Source of the DNA: an uncultured Lachnospiraceae bacterium
Lineage (GTDB): Bacteria > Bacillota > Clostridia > Lachnospirales > Lachnospiraceae
Direction: 5' to 3'
Assembly: GCA_900539175.1 (NCBI GenBank)
Contig: UQAW01000038.1
Span: forward strand, 1-32,342
DNA: 32,342 bases
Part shown: piece by piece, positions 13,239 through 21,238 of the stretch
Layout: every line of letters starts with the position of its first letter
How positions within the stretch are numbered: position 1 is the first letter of the stretch
Program-made: the position numbers and the translations under genes
Notes under the pieces: model-generated
Seen by the model: only the letters and a program-made list of their open reading frames with translations
Databases searched by the model: none
What the model was told of the DNA's origin: nothing

Positions 13239-13748
13239 ATGGAAATTATGAAAGACAAGAAGCATCTGCCTATGTATGGCGTAGGCCCGTTTTATGTCGC
13301 TGTGATCATCGCAGTGACGGCTGTGGCGGTGATTGCAGGCCATACCGCGTTTTTTGAAAACGGAATCATACAGGGACTGAAAATGCCCTCAGTTGTTATC
13401 GGCGTGCTGCTGATTATTTTGGGGGCATACCTCTGGCATGGCGCAGTATTTCGTGCAAAAGTCGATGATGGGATAGTAAATAATAAACTGGTCACCACAG
13501 GAGTGTACGCCTTCGTCCGCAACCCGATTTATTCGGCGTTTATGCTTTTTTGTACGGGTGCGCTGTTTATTTCGGGGAACCTGTTTTTTTACCCATTGTT
13601 CTTTTTCTACTGGATTTTTATGACTGTGCTTATGAAATGCACGGAAGAAAAGTGGCTGAAAAATCTGTATGACAGAGAGTATGAGGAATATTGCAGAAAG
13701 GTGAACCGCTGTATCCCATGGCTGCCGGAAAGCGGGAAGGGAATCTGA
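13239..13748 (+). CDS. Isoprenylcysteine carboxyl methyltransferase-like membrane protein
   Basis: A 169-residue protein of the ICMT/PEMT-like family, which methylates small substrates at the membrane using S-adenosylmethionine. Four to five helices are visible (YVAVIIAVTAVAVIAGHTAF, VVIGVLLIILGAYLWHGAVF and two more). The family signature TTGVYAFVRNPIYSAFM, with RNP-x-Y, is followed by E-rich LMKCTEEKWLKNLYDREYEEYCRKV, the catalytic C-terminal region. Bacterial members often lie next to metal-resistance genes, as here, but their substrates are mostly unknown. The start at ATG 13239 is supported by GGGAAGGA but spacing is tight; ATG 13248 and ATG 13203 are alternatives. Confidence 0.82.
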   Translation: MEIMKDKKHLPMYGVGPFYVAVIIAVTAVAVIAGHTAFFENGIIQGLKMPSVVIGVLLIILGAYLWHGAVFRAKVDDGIVNNKLVTTGVYAFVRNPIYSAFMLFCTGALFISGNLFFYPLFFFYWIFMTVLMKCTEEKWLKNLYDREYEEYCRKVNRCIPWLPESGKGI

Positions 13749-13870
13749 TTACAGAGTTTGGACTGGACAGGGACACGGCAAAAATGACTGCGGTAAAAGC
13801 AAAGAAACACCGAGAGATTGATAAACTGTTGATATCGGTTACATTTAATTTATACTTTTTCTTGACATAG
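13718..13870 (+). pseudogene. Possible small ORF or gene remnant
   Basis: A frame of 50 codons opens with an ATG inside the end of the methyltransferase gene and runs to TAG at 13868-13870. Its middle (LITEFGLDRDTAKMTAVKAK, then KHREIDKL) looks like real helical protein, while the end (TFNLYFFLT) looks random. It may be the fused tail of a lost gene. No ribosome binding site and no recognised family. Confidence 0.25.
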
Positions 13871-13901
13871 AACCATTCCTTTTTTGTGACTGCTTATATA
13901 A

Positions 13902-13946
13902 AAATTTAACGATAGCACCTTTTTCATGGCTGCTATCGTTAAATTT
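13902..13946. repeat. Perfect 16-bp inverted repeat with AACGATAGCA core
   Basis: AAATTTAACGATAGCA (13902-13917) and TGCTATCGTTAAATTT (13931-13946) are exact reverse complements with a 13-base loop. The core matches the repeat cluster at 9651-9860. It sits in the 417-base space between the methyltransferase and hcp genes, and could act as a terminator for hcp on the minus strand, where the stem is followed by TTTTTAT across the A-rich flank. Apart from this and the remnant at 13718-13870 I see nothing in the gap. Confidence 0.8.
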
Positions 13947-14165
13947 GAACCATTTTTTTAAAAGCCCCTCTATGTTATCAGTTTTTACACAAACATCCAT
14001 GCTTCTTTACATATCTGACATAAATTATTTTCTTACAATATTCACATTCGTCAAGAGCGTAAACAGAATTTCAAAGATTACCTTCAATAATTGCGAAAAT
14101 AACGCTATTTCATATATCGCCATAAACAGCTGGAGAGGCAACCCTCAACTCCTGTTACTAATTTC

Positions 14166-15839
14166 TTAAATATTCTGCTTCAGGCAGTTCTTTATATCAT
14201 CCTCTGCATTACTGATCATCTTCAAATCAAAAGTGTCCACCAGATACTGCAGCACATTCGGACTCAAAAATGCCGGCAGAGTTGGCCCCAGATAAATCCC
14301 TTTTATTCCCAGACTCAGTAACGCCAGCAAATCAGCAACCGCCTTTTGTTCATACCATGATACAATCAATGACAGCGGCAGTCCATTCACATCAGTATCA
14401 AAAGCATCTGCCAAGGCTGTTGCAATCCGTATTGCAGAATATACATCATTGCACTGACCGACATCCAGGAGCCTGGGCAAGCCCGCTACTTCTCCAAATT
14501 CCAGTTTATTAAATCTGTATTTTCCGCATGCCAGTGTTAAAATCATGCAGTCTTCTGGAACCATCTTTGCGAACTCTGTATAATAGTTTCGTCCGGGTCT
14601 TGCTCCGTCACAACCACCAATCAAGAAGAAATGCCTGATTTTTCCTGCCTTTACAGCCTCCACAATTTTTTCAGAGTAATTTAATGTGGCATGATGCCCA
14701 AATCCGACCAATATCTCTTGCGGCTCCTGATCTTCTGGATAACCGCCCAGTTCGATTGCCTGTTGAATGATTTCACTGAAATCCTTGTCACCGTTTTCCT
14801 TTCTGCCGATGTGCTTTATTCCTTCCCAGCCTACCACATTGGTGCTGTAGATTCGGTCTTTATAACTTTCCCTTGGACGCATCAGGCAGTTCGTCGTCAT
14901 CAAAATACATCCCGGAAGGTTGTCAAACTGCTTTTGCTGATCCTGCCATGCCCCTCCGAAATTTCCCACAAGATGAGGATATTTTTTTAATCCCTCATAT
15001 CCATGGCATGGCAGCATTTCACCATGCGTATAAATATTGACTCCCTTCCCCTTTGTCTGTTCCAGCAGCATTTCCAAATCCTTGAGATCATGGCCTGAAA
15101 CAATAATAAAAGGCCCTTTCTTCATGTGGATATTGACCTTGTGCGGGACCGGATTTCCATAAACTTGCGTATTTGCTTCATCCAGCTTTTTCATGACCGC
15201 AATTGCCATTTCTCCGGTACGCATGGTCATCCGAATCAGTTCTTCTACTGTAAGGCTATCGTCTGTGAGAGCCTCCAATGCCTGAATATAAAAATCATCT
15301 ACCTGGTCACTGTAATAGCCTAGTTCTCTCGCCTGATGCCCATATGCACTGATGCCTTTTAGTCCATATAAAATCGTCTGCCTCAAAGAGCGAATATCTG
15401 GATCTAAGGATTTATCATACATAATTCCTGCCAGAGGCGCATCCTTTAACATCTCCGTTTTTGTTTCTGGAAGATTATAGGAGGCGTGGGCCGTATGATT
15501 TTTAATCTCCCCAGCCATATCCCTTAAATTTTCTTTGATTTCCTGTGATTTTCTCAGTAATTCCACATGTTCCTTTGCATCAAAATTAACATTTGTAAGC
15601 GTTGTAAAAAGAACATTTTCGATAAAACTTATCACGCTTTTATCAATCTCCTGTCCATTTTCCGCCAGTGATTTTCCGTAACAACTGATCCCTTTAATTT
15701 GAAAAATCAATAAATCCTGCAGATTGGCAATTTCCGGTGTTTTTCCGCAAACGCCTAACTTTGTGCAGCCCTTCCCATTTGCTGTCTGTTCACACTGATA
15801 ACAGAACATTTCATAACCCAAATCCATATTATTACTCAT
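14166..15839 (-). CDS. hcp: Hybrid cluster protein / hydroxylamine reductase
   Basis: A 557-residue iron-sulfur-oxygen protein that reduces nitric oxide or hydroxylamine, so it protects against nitrosative stress. The N-terminal cysteines C13, C16, C25 and C31 (CYQCEQTANGKGC, then GVCGKTPE) bind the simple cluster. The hybrid-cluster region is intact: HGEMLPCHGYEGLKKYPHL, ILMTTNCLMRP, GCDGARPGRNYYTEFA, LACGKYRFNKLEFG and VGQCNDVYSAIRIA are typical. The length is that of class I/II Hcp proteins. The start is supported by AAGGATG upstream on the minus strand; M11 (MFCYQC) is an alternative used in relatives. It is divergent from the PhzF hybrid gene. No hcr reductase gene lies beside it, as usual in anaerobes. 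Confidence 0.97.
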   Translation of the reverse strand: MSNNMDLGYEMFCYQCEQTANGKGCTKLGVCGKTPEIANLQDLLIFQIKGISCYGKSLAENGQEIDKSVISFIENVLFTTLTNVNFDAKEHVELLRKSQEIKENLRDMAGEIKNHTAHASYNLPETKTEMLKDAPLAGIMYDKSLDPDIRSLRQTILYGLKGISAYGHQARELGYYSDQVDDFYIQALEALTDDSLTVEELIRMTMRTGEMAIAVMKKLDEANTQVYGNPVPHKVNIHMKKGPFIIVSGHDLKDLEMLLEQTKGKGVNIYTHGEMLPCHGYEGLKKYPHLVGNFGGAWQDQQKQFDNLPGCILMTTNCLMRPRESYKDRIYSTNVVGWEGIKHIGRKENGDKDFSEIIQQAIELGGYPEDQEPQEILVGFGHHATLNYSEKIVEAVKAGKIRHFFLIGGCDGARPGRNYYTEFAKMVPEDCMILTLACGKYRFNKLEFGEVAGLPRLLDVGQCNDVYSAIRIATALADAFDTDVNGLPLSLIVSWYEQKAVADLLALLSLGIKGIYLGPTLPAFLSPNVLQYLVDTFDLKMISNAEDDIKNCLKQNI

Positions 15840-15884
15840 ATACTGATCATCCTTATCGTTTATTTTTATAGTATAGTATTAGCC

Positions 15885-15903
15885 AGTATATAAAAAATAT
15901 ACT
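15885..15903. promoter_or_regulatory. Inverted repeat in the hcp promoter region
   Basis: AGTATAT (15885-15891) and ATATACT (15897-15903) are perfect arms with a 5-base A spacer. On the minus strand a TATACT -10 box (15875-15870) lies 17 bp from a site inside this repeat, so it overlaps the expected -35 region of hcp. A regulator operator is plausible, though the sequence is not a known HcpR or NsrR site to my reading. Confidence 0.45.
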
Positions 15904-15957
15904 TATGATAGACCACCTCTCGCTTGATAGCTGCATGTTTGTATATTAACCATTTAT

Positions 15958-15986
15958 TTTACTTATTTGAGATTATGGTATATACT
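15958..15986 (+). promoter_or_regulatory. Promoter of the PhzF hybrid gene
   Basis: TTTACT (15958-15963), 17-bp spacer, TATACT (15981-15986), 29 bases before the start codon and divergent from hcp. Confidence 0.65.
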
Positions 15987-16015
15987 AAGGCTAACAAAAA
16001 CGCAAGGAGGTCCTT

Positions 16016-16879
16016 ATGTCTTACGAAAATGTAAAGTCTTATTTTAAAAGTGCTCGCATGGAACAGCGGATTATGGAGTCTGAGCAGTCTCGTACTATGA
16101 AACAATATATTGTAGACGCTTTTACCAATCAGGTATTTTCCGGCAATCCGGCGGCAATCTGCATTCTGGATCAGTGGATCCCAGAAAGTCTTATGATGTC
16201 CATGACACAGGAAAATAATTTATCGGAGACAGCTTTTGCGGTAAAAGAACAGGATATCTATCATTTACGGTGGTTTACACCTGGCGGAGAGATCGATTTG
16301 TGCGGACACGCAACGCTGGCGTGTGCGTATGTCATTCTCCGGTTTTATGAGACGGGTTGGGACAGAGTTTCTTTTCAGACAAAAAGTGGTATGCTGACTG
16401 TAAAGAAAGAAGGGGAATTTTATGAAATGGATTTCCCGGCTTATGAGCTTAATAGAGTAGAAGTTACAAATGAAATAGCGCAGGCTGTCGGGATACGTCC
16501 GGTTGAGGCGTGGATGGGGCGAGACCTTGTCTGTGTTCTGGAGGATGAACAACAAGTTTTAGAAGCATCACCGGATCTGACAAGGGTAAGAGCTTTGGAT
16601 GGTCTGTTGATGCATTTAACTGCAAAAGGAAAAGCCTACGATTGTATCAGCAGAAGTTTTGCCCCGAAACTGAATGTAACAGAAGACCCGGTATGTGGAT
16701 CAGGACATTGTCATATTGTCCCCTATTGGGCAAAAAAGATGGGAAAAGAAAAAATAAAAGCGTATCAGGCGTCTGCACGCGGCGGCATCTTGTATTGCAG
16801 AACAGATAATGACAGAGTTATTTTGGGAGGACAGGCAGCATTATATTCCGTTTCTGATGTTTATGTGGAGGTTAGATGA
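16016..16879 (+). CDS. PhzF-family isomerase/epimerase with a YbaK-type N-terminal fragment
   Basis: A 287-residue protein in two unequal parts. Residues 28 onward form a complete PhzF-fold enzyme: MKQYIVDAFTNQVFSGNPAA, the catalytic Glu71 in NNLSETAFAV, GEIDLCGHATLACA, and the second-half loop DPVCGSGHCHIVPYW. PhzF relatives isomerise small metabolites; the substrate here is unknown. Residues 1-26 (MSYENVKSYFKSARMEQRI) match the first helix and strand of YbaK/EbsC-type Cys-tRNA deacylases instead, and are cut off before that domain's core. A very good site, AAGGAGGT, precedes this ATG at 16016. The natural PhzF start, ATG 16097, has no comparable site. So PhzF seems to have captured the promoter and start of a deleted deacylase gene. 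Confidence 0.88.
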   Translation: MSYENVKSYFKSARMEQRIMESEQSRTMKQYIVDAFTNQVFSGNPAAICILDQWIPESLMMSMTQENNLSETAFAVKEQDIYHLRWFTPGGEIDLCGHATLACAYVILRFYETGWDRVSFQTKSGMLTVKKEGEFYEMDFPAYELNRVEVTNEIAQAVGIRPVEAWMGRDLVCVLEDEQQVLEASPDLTRVRALDGLLMHLTAKGKAYDCISRSFAPKLNVTEDPVCGSGHCHIVPYWAKKMGKEKIKAYQASARGGILYCRTDNDRVILGGQAALYSVSDVYVEVR

Positions 16880-16947
16880 AAATGAAAGAATGGGAAAAAG
16901 CACAGGCAGGGTATTCTGAAAGAAAATATTGCTTTGAAAGAAAATGA
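16876..16947 (+). pseudogene. 23-codon remnant, possibly of an O-acetyltransferase
   Basis: An ATG overlapping the PhzF stop (ATGA) opens MKMKEWEKAQAGYSERKYCF, then ends after three more residues. The EWEKAQAGY part resembles the N terminus of maltose/galactoside O-acetyltransferases (EKEKMLAGELYD). The rest of such a gene is missing. The remaining ~170 bases up to 17119 are AT-rich and show nothing else that I can support. Confidence 0.25.
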
Positions 16948-17119
16948 TCCTGATATTCCTGCTACAGATGTCCGAAAACATAGAATGCAGACATCGTAAA
17001 CATTACAATTTCTTCCATATATCATAAGAAAAAATTCTGTTTTCCATTCATAAATCCTCTGTTTTACCTGCTATTCTATGATTGAATAAAAAACAGTCAG
17101 GAAACAGGAGGGGAAAAAC

Positions 17120-18100
17120 ATGACTGAACTTTCTATTATTGTCCCTTGTTATAATGAACAGGAGACAATTCCAATCTATTATGCAGCAGTAAAAAAAGTC
17201 CTTCATACAATGGATGTTTCGGCAGAAATTCTCTTTGTCGATGACGGTTCCAGGGATCAGACCTTTGCTATATTAAAACAACTTTCAGAAAAAGATATGT
17301 CCTGCAAATATCTTTCTTTTTCCAGAAACTTCGGAAAGGAGGCTGCGATCTATGCAGGACTTTCCAATGCTGTTGGGAATTATACGGTTGTGATGGATGT
17401 GGACCTACAGGATCCGCCCGACTTATTGCCGCGCATGTATCAGATTTTAAAGACAGAACCCTATGATTGTGTAGCTGCCAGACGGACAACAAGGGAGGGG
17501 GAACCAAAACTCCGTTCTCTGCTCTCCGATTGTTTCTACAAAGTAATCAACAAACTTTCCAAAACAGAGATCGTCGCCGGCGCCAGAGATTTCCGGATGA
17601 TGAACAGGCGGATGACAGATGCAGTGTTGGAAATGAGCGAATATAACCGCTTTTCCAAAGGGATCTTCCAGTGGGTTGGATTCCGGACAAAATGGCTGGA
17701 ATTCGACCATACAGAGCGCTGTGCAGGGAAAACAAAGTGGCCGATGCGAAAGCTGATCTCGTATTCTCTGGAAGGGATTACCGGGTTTTCCGTGGCACCG
17801 CTGTCCCTGGCCTCTATTATGGGCGTTGTATTCTGTCTGTTGTCGTTTTTAATGATTGTTTTTATTGTGATTCGGACTTTATTATTCAAAGACTCGGTCG
17901 CGGGATGGCCTTCAATGGCATGTATCATCTTTTTTGTCAGTGGTATCCAGCTTTTCTGTACAGGAATTGTAGGAGAATATCTGTCTAAAACGTATCTTGA
18001 GACGAAGCATCGTCCAATCTACATTTTGAAAGAATCAAACTGTACAGATCTTTCGGCACAGCAGAAGGGAGCGGTGGAATATGATACAGCGAAGAGATAA
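17120..18100 (+). CDS. Membrane GT2 glycosyltransferase (CsbB/GtrB-like, polyprenyl-phosphate)
   Basis: A 326-residue enzyme that probably transfers a sugar from its nucleotide carrier to undecaprenyl phosphate on the inner face of the membrane. The GT-A domain shows LSIIVPCYNEQETIPIYY, D41-D42 in VDDGSRD, and the DxD-type D93/D95 in VMDVDLQDPPDLLP, as in the DPM1-like group. FRMMNRRM, NRFSKGIFQWVGF and KTKWPMRKL are also typical. Two C-terminal helices (LASIMGVVFCLLSFLMIVFI and ACIIFFVSGIQLFCTGIVG) anchor it. AGGAGGGG precedes the ATG. It overlaps the next gene by 20 bases; GT2 plus YfhO is the pair used by Bacillus to add GlcNAc to lipoteichoic acid. Confidence 0.92.
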   Translation: MTELSIIVPCYNEQETIPIYYAAVKKVLHTMDVSAEILFVDDGSRDQTFAILKQLSEKDMSCKYLSFSRNFGKEAAIYAGLSNAVGNYTVVMDVDLQDPPDLLPRMYQILKTEPYDCVAARRTTREGEPKLRSLLSDCFYKVINKLSKTEIVAGARDFRMMNRRMTDAVLEMSEYNRFSKGIFQWVGFRTKWLEFDHTERCAGKTKWPMRKLISYSLEGITGFSVAPLSLASIMGVVFCLLSFLMIVFIVIRTLLFKDSVAGWPSMACIIFFVSGIQLFCTGIVGEYLSKTYLETKHRPIYILKESNCTDLSAQQKGAVEYDTAKR

Positions 18101-20639
18101 GATTCCACTTTTTCTGGCGGCAGGCTGCTGCTTTCTGTGTTGGTTGTTTGTGATGCGGCAGGGCGTTTTTGGTTCAGAAATTGACTGGATCAGCCAGCAC
18201 AGTGTTCTGCCGGATTATTTCCGTCAACGTTTCTACGATACGAAGGAATTGTTTCCAAGCTTTGCGCCGAACCTCGGCGGAGGACAGAACATCTATCATT
18301 TTTCCTACTATGGGCTTTACAGTCCTATTCTTCTGATCTCCTATCTTTTACCCTTTGTGAAAATGAGCGACTATATCATATGCAGCAGCATTTGCTGCTA
18401 TATAAGTTCTGTTGTCCTTTTTTACCTGTGGATTCGAAAAAAGTGTGAGAGCAGGGTAGAAGCAGTAGGAATCGCCTGTATGTTCGGACTTGCAACGCCG
18501 CTATTGTATCACGCTTATAATCAATTGATGTTTGTAAATTACATGCCGTTTCTTTGTTTGGCTTTGATGGGAACCGACCGTTATCTGGAAAAGAAAAGAA
18601 GTAAAATGTTGGTGATCGGAACTTTTTGTATGATACTGACCAGTTTTTATTTCAGCATTGGGGGAATGTTGGTTCTGATTTTCTATGGAAGCTCAGAATA
18701 TTGCAAGCAGGCAAAAACACTTACCATGCGGGGATTTTTGGCCTGTGGAACGGGCTTTCTGTTCCGTCTGGGTATCAGTATTCTGATGAGCGGTGTTCTT
18801 CTGATTCCAACAGCCTGTGCACTCGGCGGCGGCAGAACCGGAAAAATCGAACTTCAGCCTGCATGGTTCTTACCAGACTTTTCCCCGATGCGGATTCTCT
18901 ACAGTCCCCATGGTCTGGGACTTACTTCCTTTGCATTGACGGTACTGCTTACAGGGGTATTCTATCAGAGCTGGAAGGAGCGTTTGTTATCGTTGGAGCT
19001 GCTGATGTTGCTTCTGTTTCCGGTATTCGGATATTTGCTGAACGGAGGACTATATAGTAAGGATAAAGTTTTTATTCCTTGTCTTCCGGTAATTTGTTCT
19101 CTGATCATTCCTTATCTGAAAGAACTCAGGAAAAATGGAAAAAAGCTGCGATTTGTGCTTCCCTATCTGATTACTCCGGCACTGATTAGCATAAGCCGCT
19201 CGGAATCAGGATTTGCAAAATACTGGATCTATTCTTTTGGTGAAGCCGTTCTAATGATTCTTTTATTTGTAATTCTGCTTCATTTTCAGAAAACAGTTCT
19301 GCTTCCGTATTGTGCCGGTGTAGTACTGTTGATTACAGGATATGGAATCAATACAATTGCAGATGTATCGGTAGAAAAAGATTTTTATCAGGAGACTACG
19401 TCCACCGTGTACCGTGATCTGATGCAGGAAATTGCCGGGAAAGACTCTGCATTTTACCGGATGGAGCAACTTGGAAGTAATACAGAGAATAAAGCGAATC
19501 TGAATCGGATTCATACTTTGAATCAGTATGTCAGTAGTCTGTATTCTTCTTCTTACAATCCATTTTATCAAGCGTTTCGTAAGGAAACGATGGCATTAAA
19601 TGAGCCTTTTCGGAATGATATGATGCAGTCTGTGACGGATAATCCGATGTTTCTTTCCTTTATGGGAGTCAAATATCTGATTTCGGATGAGCCTTTGGCG
19701 GGATATCAACTGTTTTTGGAGAAAGACGGGCATAAGGTATGGAAAAACGAGTATGCCGCACCAGTTATTTATGCTACAAATCAGCTTATGGAAGAGAATC
19801 TTTATAAGGCGTTGAAGTTTCCGCAGAACCAGTCGGCACTTTTAGAAACTGCCGTTGTACCAAAGCGTCAAAATAGCCCTGTAAAAGAGTCTGGAACTGT
19901 AAGGAACAATCAGAGTTTCAAAGATATAACCTTTACGTTACCGGATACGGAGCAAGACGCTTTGAAGATTGAACCGATTGCAGGCGGTTATGAAATTACT
20001 GCCAAGAAGGCATCGAAAGTTACGGTGGATCTTGCATCAGACAACGCCGATGAGTTATTGGCTTTGGATTTTCAGGTGGAAAATCTGCATCCCTCCAGGG
20101 ATATGTATATCAAATTGGAAAATCAGACGAACCGCTTAAGTGCCAGTCAACATGTTTACGCCAATCATAACGATGAATTTACGTACCTGATTACAAAACA
20201 GCCGAATGAACGTCAGGTTACTCTGACTTTTGGAAAAGGGAACTATCGGATTTCTCGTATCATGGCGTATACAGGTTCTTTAAGCCAAATCCAGAAAGAC
20301 GGACTCTATCAGAATCCTTTTCACATAAATTGGCGGGAATCAAAAGGGGATCAGATCCAGGGCAGCATCACTGCTTCGGAGGGCAGTTACCTGATTACAA
20401 GCATTCCCTTTGATAAAAACTTTTCCGTTTTTGTGGATGGCAGGAAGGTTCCGACAGAGATCGTGAATACGGCGTTTCTCGGGTGTAAACTAACAGAAGG
20501 GAAGCATCAGGTTCAAATTATTTACCATGCAGAAGGATTGACACCTGGAATTTGGGTCAGTTTTCTGGGGGGATTCTTATTTTTGGTTGTGGAATGGATT
20601 ACATTTCGAAGAAAAAAAGTCATCTCCAAGGTACCTTGA
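18081..20639 (+). CDS. YfhO-family membrane glycosyltransferase
   Basis: An 852-residue membrane protein, the length of Bacillus YfhO. The first ~430 residues hold about a dozen helices. A large external loop region follows, including FYRMEQLGSNTENKANLNRI, FMGVKYLIS and YAAPVIYAT, and a beta-rich external domain ends with a last helix (VSFLGGFLFLVVEWITF) and a basic tail. GT-C-like YfhO uses undecaprenyl-phosphate-sugar outside the membrane; in Bacillus subtilis it works with CsbB to glycosylate lipoteichoic acid. The acceptor here is inferred, not seen. It is translationally coupled to the GT2 gene (20-base overlap). Its stop codon lies inside the -35 box of the next gene's promoter. Confidence 0.9.
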   Translation: MIQRRDKIPLFLAAGCCFLCWLFVMRQGVFGSEIDWISQHSVLPDYFRQRFYDTKELFPSFAPNLGGGQNIYHFSYYGLYSPILLISYLLPFVKMSDYIICSSICCYISSVVLFYLWIRKKCESRVEAVGIACMFGLATPLLYHAYNQLMFVNYMPFLCLALMGTDRYLEKKRSKMLVIGTFCMILTSFYFSIGGMLVLIFYGSSEYCKQAKTLTMRGFLACGTGFLFRLGISILMSGVLLIPTACALGGGRTGKIELQPAWFLPDFSPMRILYSPHGLGLTSFALTVLLTGVFYQSWKERLLSLELLMLLLFPVFGYLLNGGLYSKDKVFIPCLPVICSLIIPYLKELRKNGKKLRFVLPYLITPALISISRSESGFAKYWIYSFGEAVLMILLFVILLHFQKTVLLPYCAGVVLLITGYGINTIADVSVEKDFYQETTSTVYRDLMQEIAGKDSAFYRMEQLGSNTENKANLNRIHTLNQYVSSLYSSSYNPFYQAFRKETMALNEPFRNDMMQSVTDNPMFLSFMGVKYLISDEPLAGYQLFLEKDGHKVWKNEYAAPVIYATNQLMEENLYKALKFPQNQSALLETAVVPKRQNSPVKESGTVRNNQSFKDITFTLPDTEQDALKIEPIAGGYEITAKKASKVTVDLASDNADELLALDFQVENLHPSRDMYIKLENQTNRLSASQHVYANHNDEFTYLITKQPNERQVTLTFGKGNYRISRIMAYTGSLSQIQKDGLYQNPFHINWRESKGDQIQGSITASEGSYLITSIPFDKNFSVFVDGRKVPTEIVNTAFLGCKLTEGKHQVQIIYHAEGLTPGIWVSFLGGFLFLVVEWITFRRKKVISKVP
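20628..20637. promoter_or_regulatory. MarR operator box 1
   Basis: AAGGTACCTT is a perfect 10-nt palindrome. It overlaps the first bases of the -35 box and is within the last codons of the YfhO gene. Confidence 0.7.
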
Positions 20640-20665
20640 CAATTTCTGCTGGGTATGGTTATAAT
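20636..20665 (+). promoter_or_regulatory. Promoter of the MarR-ABC exporter operon
   Basis: TTGACA (20636-20641), 18-bp spacer, TATAAT (20660-20665). The TGA of the TTGACA is the stop codon of the upstream YfhO gene, so the promoter is built into that gene's end. Confidence 0.9.
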
Positions 20666-20668
20666 ATC

Positions 20669-20678
20669 AAGGTACCTA
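20669..20678. promoter_or_regulatory. MarR operator box 2
   Basis: AAGGTACCTA repeats box 1 with one change, 41 bases further on and at the expected start of transcription. Two boxes around one promoter suggest cooperative repression. Confidence 0.68.
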
Positions 20679-20700
20679 AAAGATGGAGGAAAACAATTTT

Positions 20701-21222
20701 ATGAAAAAGAATGAATTACAGCAGGCTCATTATCAAACCGTCGGTATTCATGATAAGCTTATTATCAATCTGCGTGATCTAAGCCATATTATGCGCTTTT
20801 TATACGAAGGTAAAGGAAGTCAAAAACGTATACTGATTATTATGAATGAAGTCGGCATTATTACCCAGCGGGAACTGACCGAACGGCTCGGAATACAGCC
20901 AGGTTCCGCCAGCGAAGTAATTGCAAAGCTGGAAGATGCAGGGTATATTATGCGCACTCCGAGTAAAACAGATCGAAGGACAATGGATATTGAACTTACT
21001 GAAACAGGTAAGGTGTCAGCGTTGGAGGCTGCCGGTCAGCGGAACAGACGGCATAAGGAAATGTTTTCCTGTCTGTCAGCCGATGAAAAGGACACCTTGC
21101 TTTCCTTACTTGAAAAAGTAAATACAGACTGGAAAGGACGCTATCAGGAAGTGGAAGAGAAGCACAAACACTGCGATCATCGCCGCGGATGTCACGGGCA
21201 TCGTGGTCAAAAGTACCACTAA
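20701..21222 (+). CDS. MarR-family repressor with a His/Cys-rich tail
   Basis: A 173-residue regulator. The winged helix is clear: RILIIMNEVGIITQRELTER, then LGIQPGSASEVIAKLEDAGY with the recognition helix and wing RTPSKTDRRTMDIELTETG. The dimerisation helices lie on both sides. The start at ATG 20701 is set by GGAGGA (20685-20690); an ATG at 20683 lies on top of that site. The last ~22 residues are rich in His, Cys and Arg (KHKHCDHRRGCHGHRGQ), which is uncommon in MarR proteins and could bind metal. It is the first gene of an operon with a heterodimeric ABC exporter, 16 bases ahead, and two AGGTACCT boxes flank the promoter, so it probably represses itself and the exporter until a ligand releases it. 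Confidence 0.9.
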   Translation: MKKNELQQAHYQTVGIHDKLIINLRDLSHIMRFLYEGKGSQKRILIIMNEVGIITQRELTERLGIQPGSASEVIAKLEDAGYIMRTPSKTDRRTMDIELTETGKVSALEAAGQRNRRHKEMFSCLSADEKDTLLSLLEKVNTDWKGRYQEVEEKHKHCDHRRGCHGHRGQKYH

Positions 21223-21238
21223 AAGAAGGGGATTTTCT

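Noticed and set aside
13945..14169. 74-codon plus-strand frame before hcp
   Set aside because: No ribosome binding site, AT-rich random-looking protein, and it runs into the end of hcp on the other strand.
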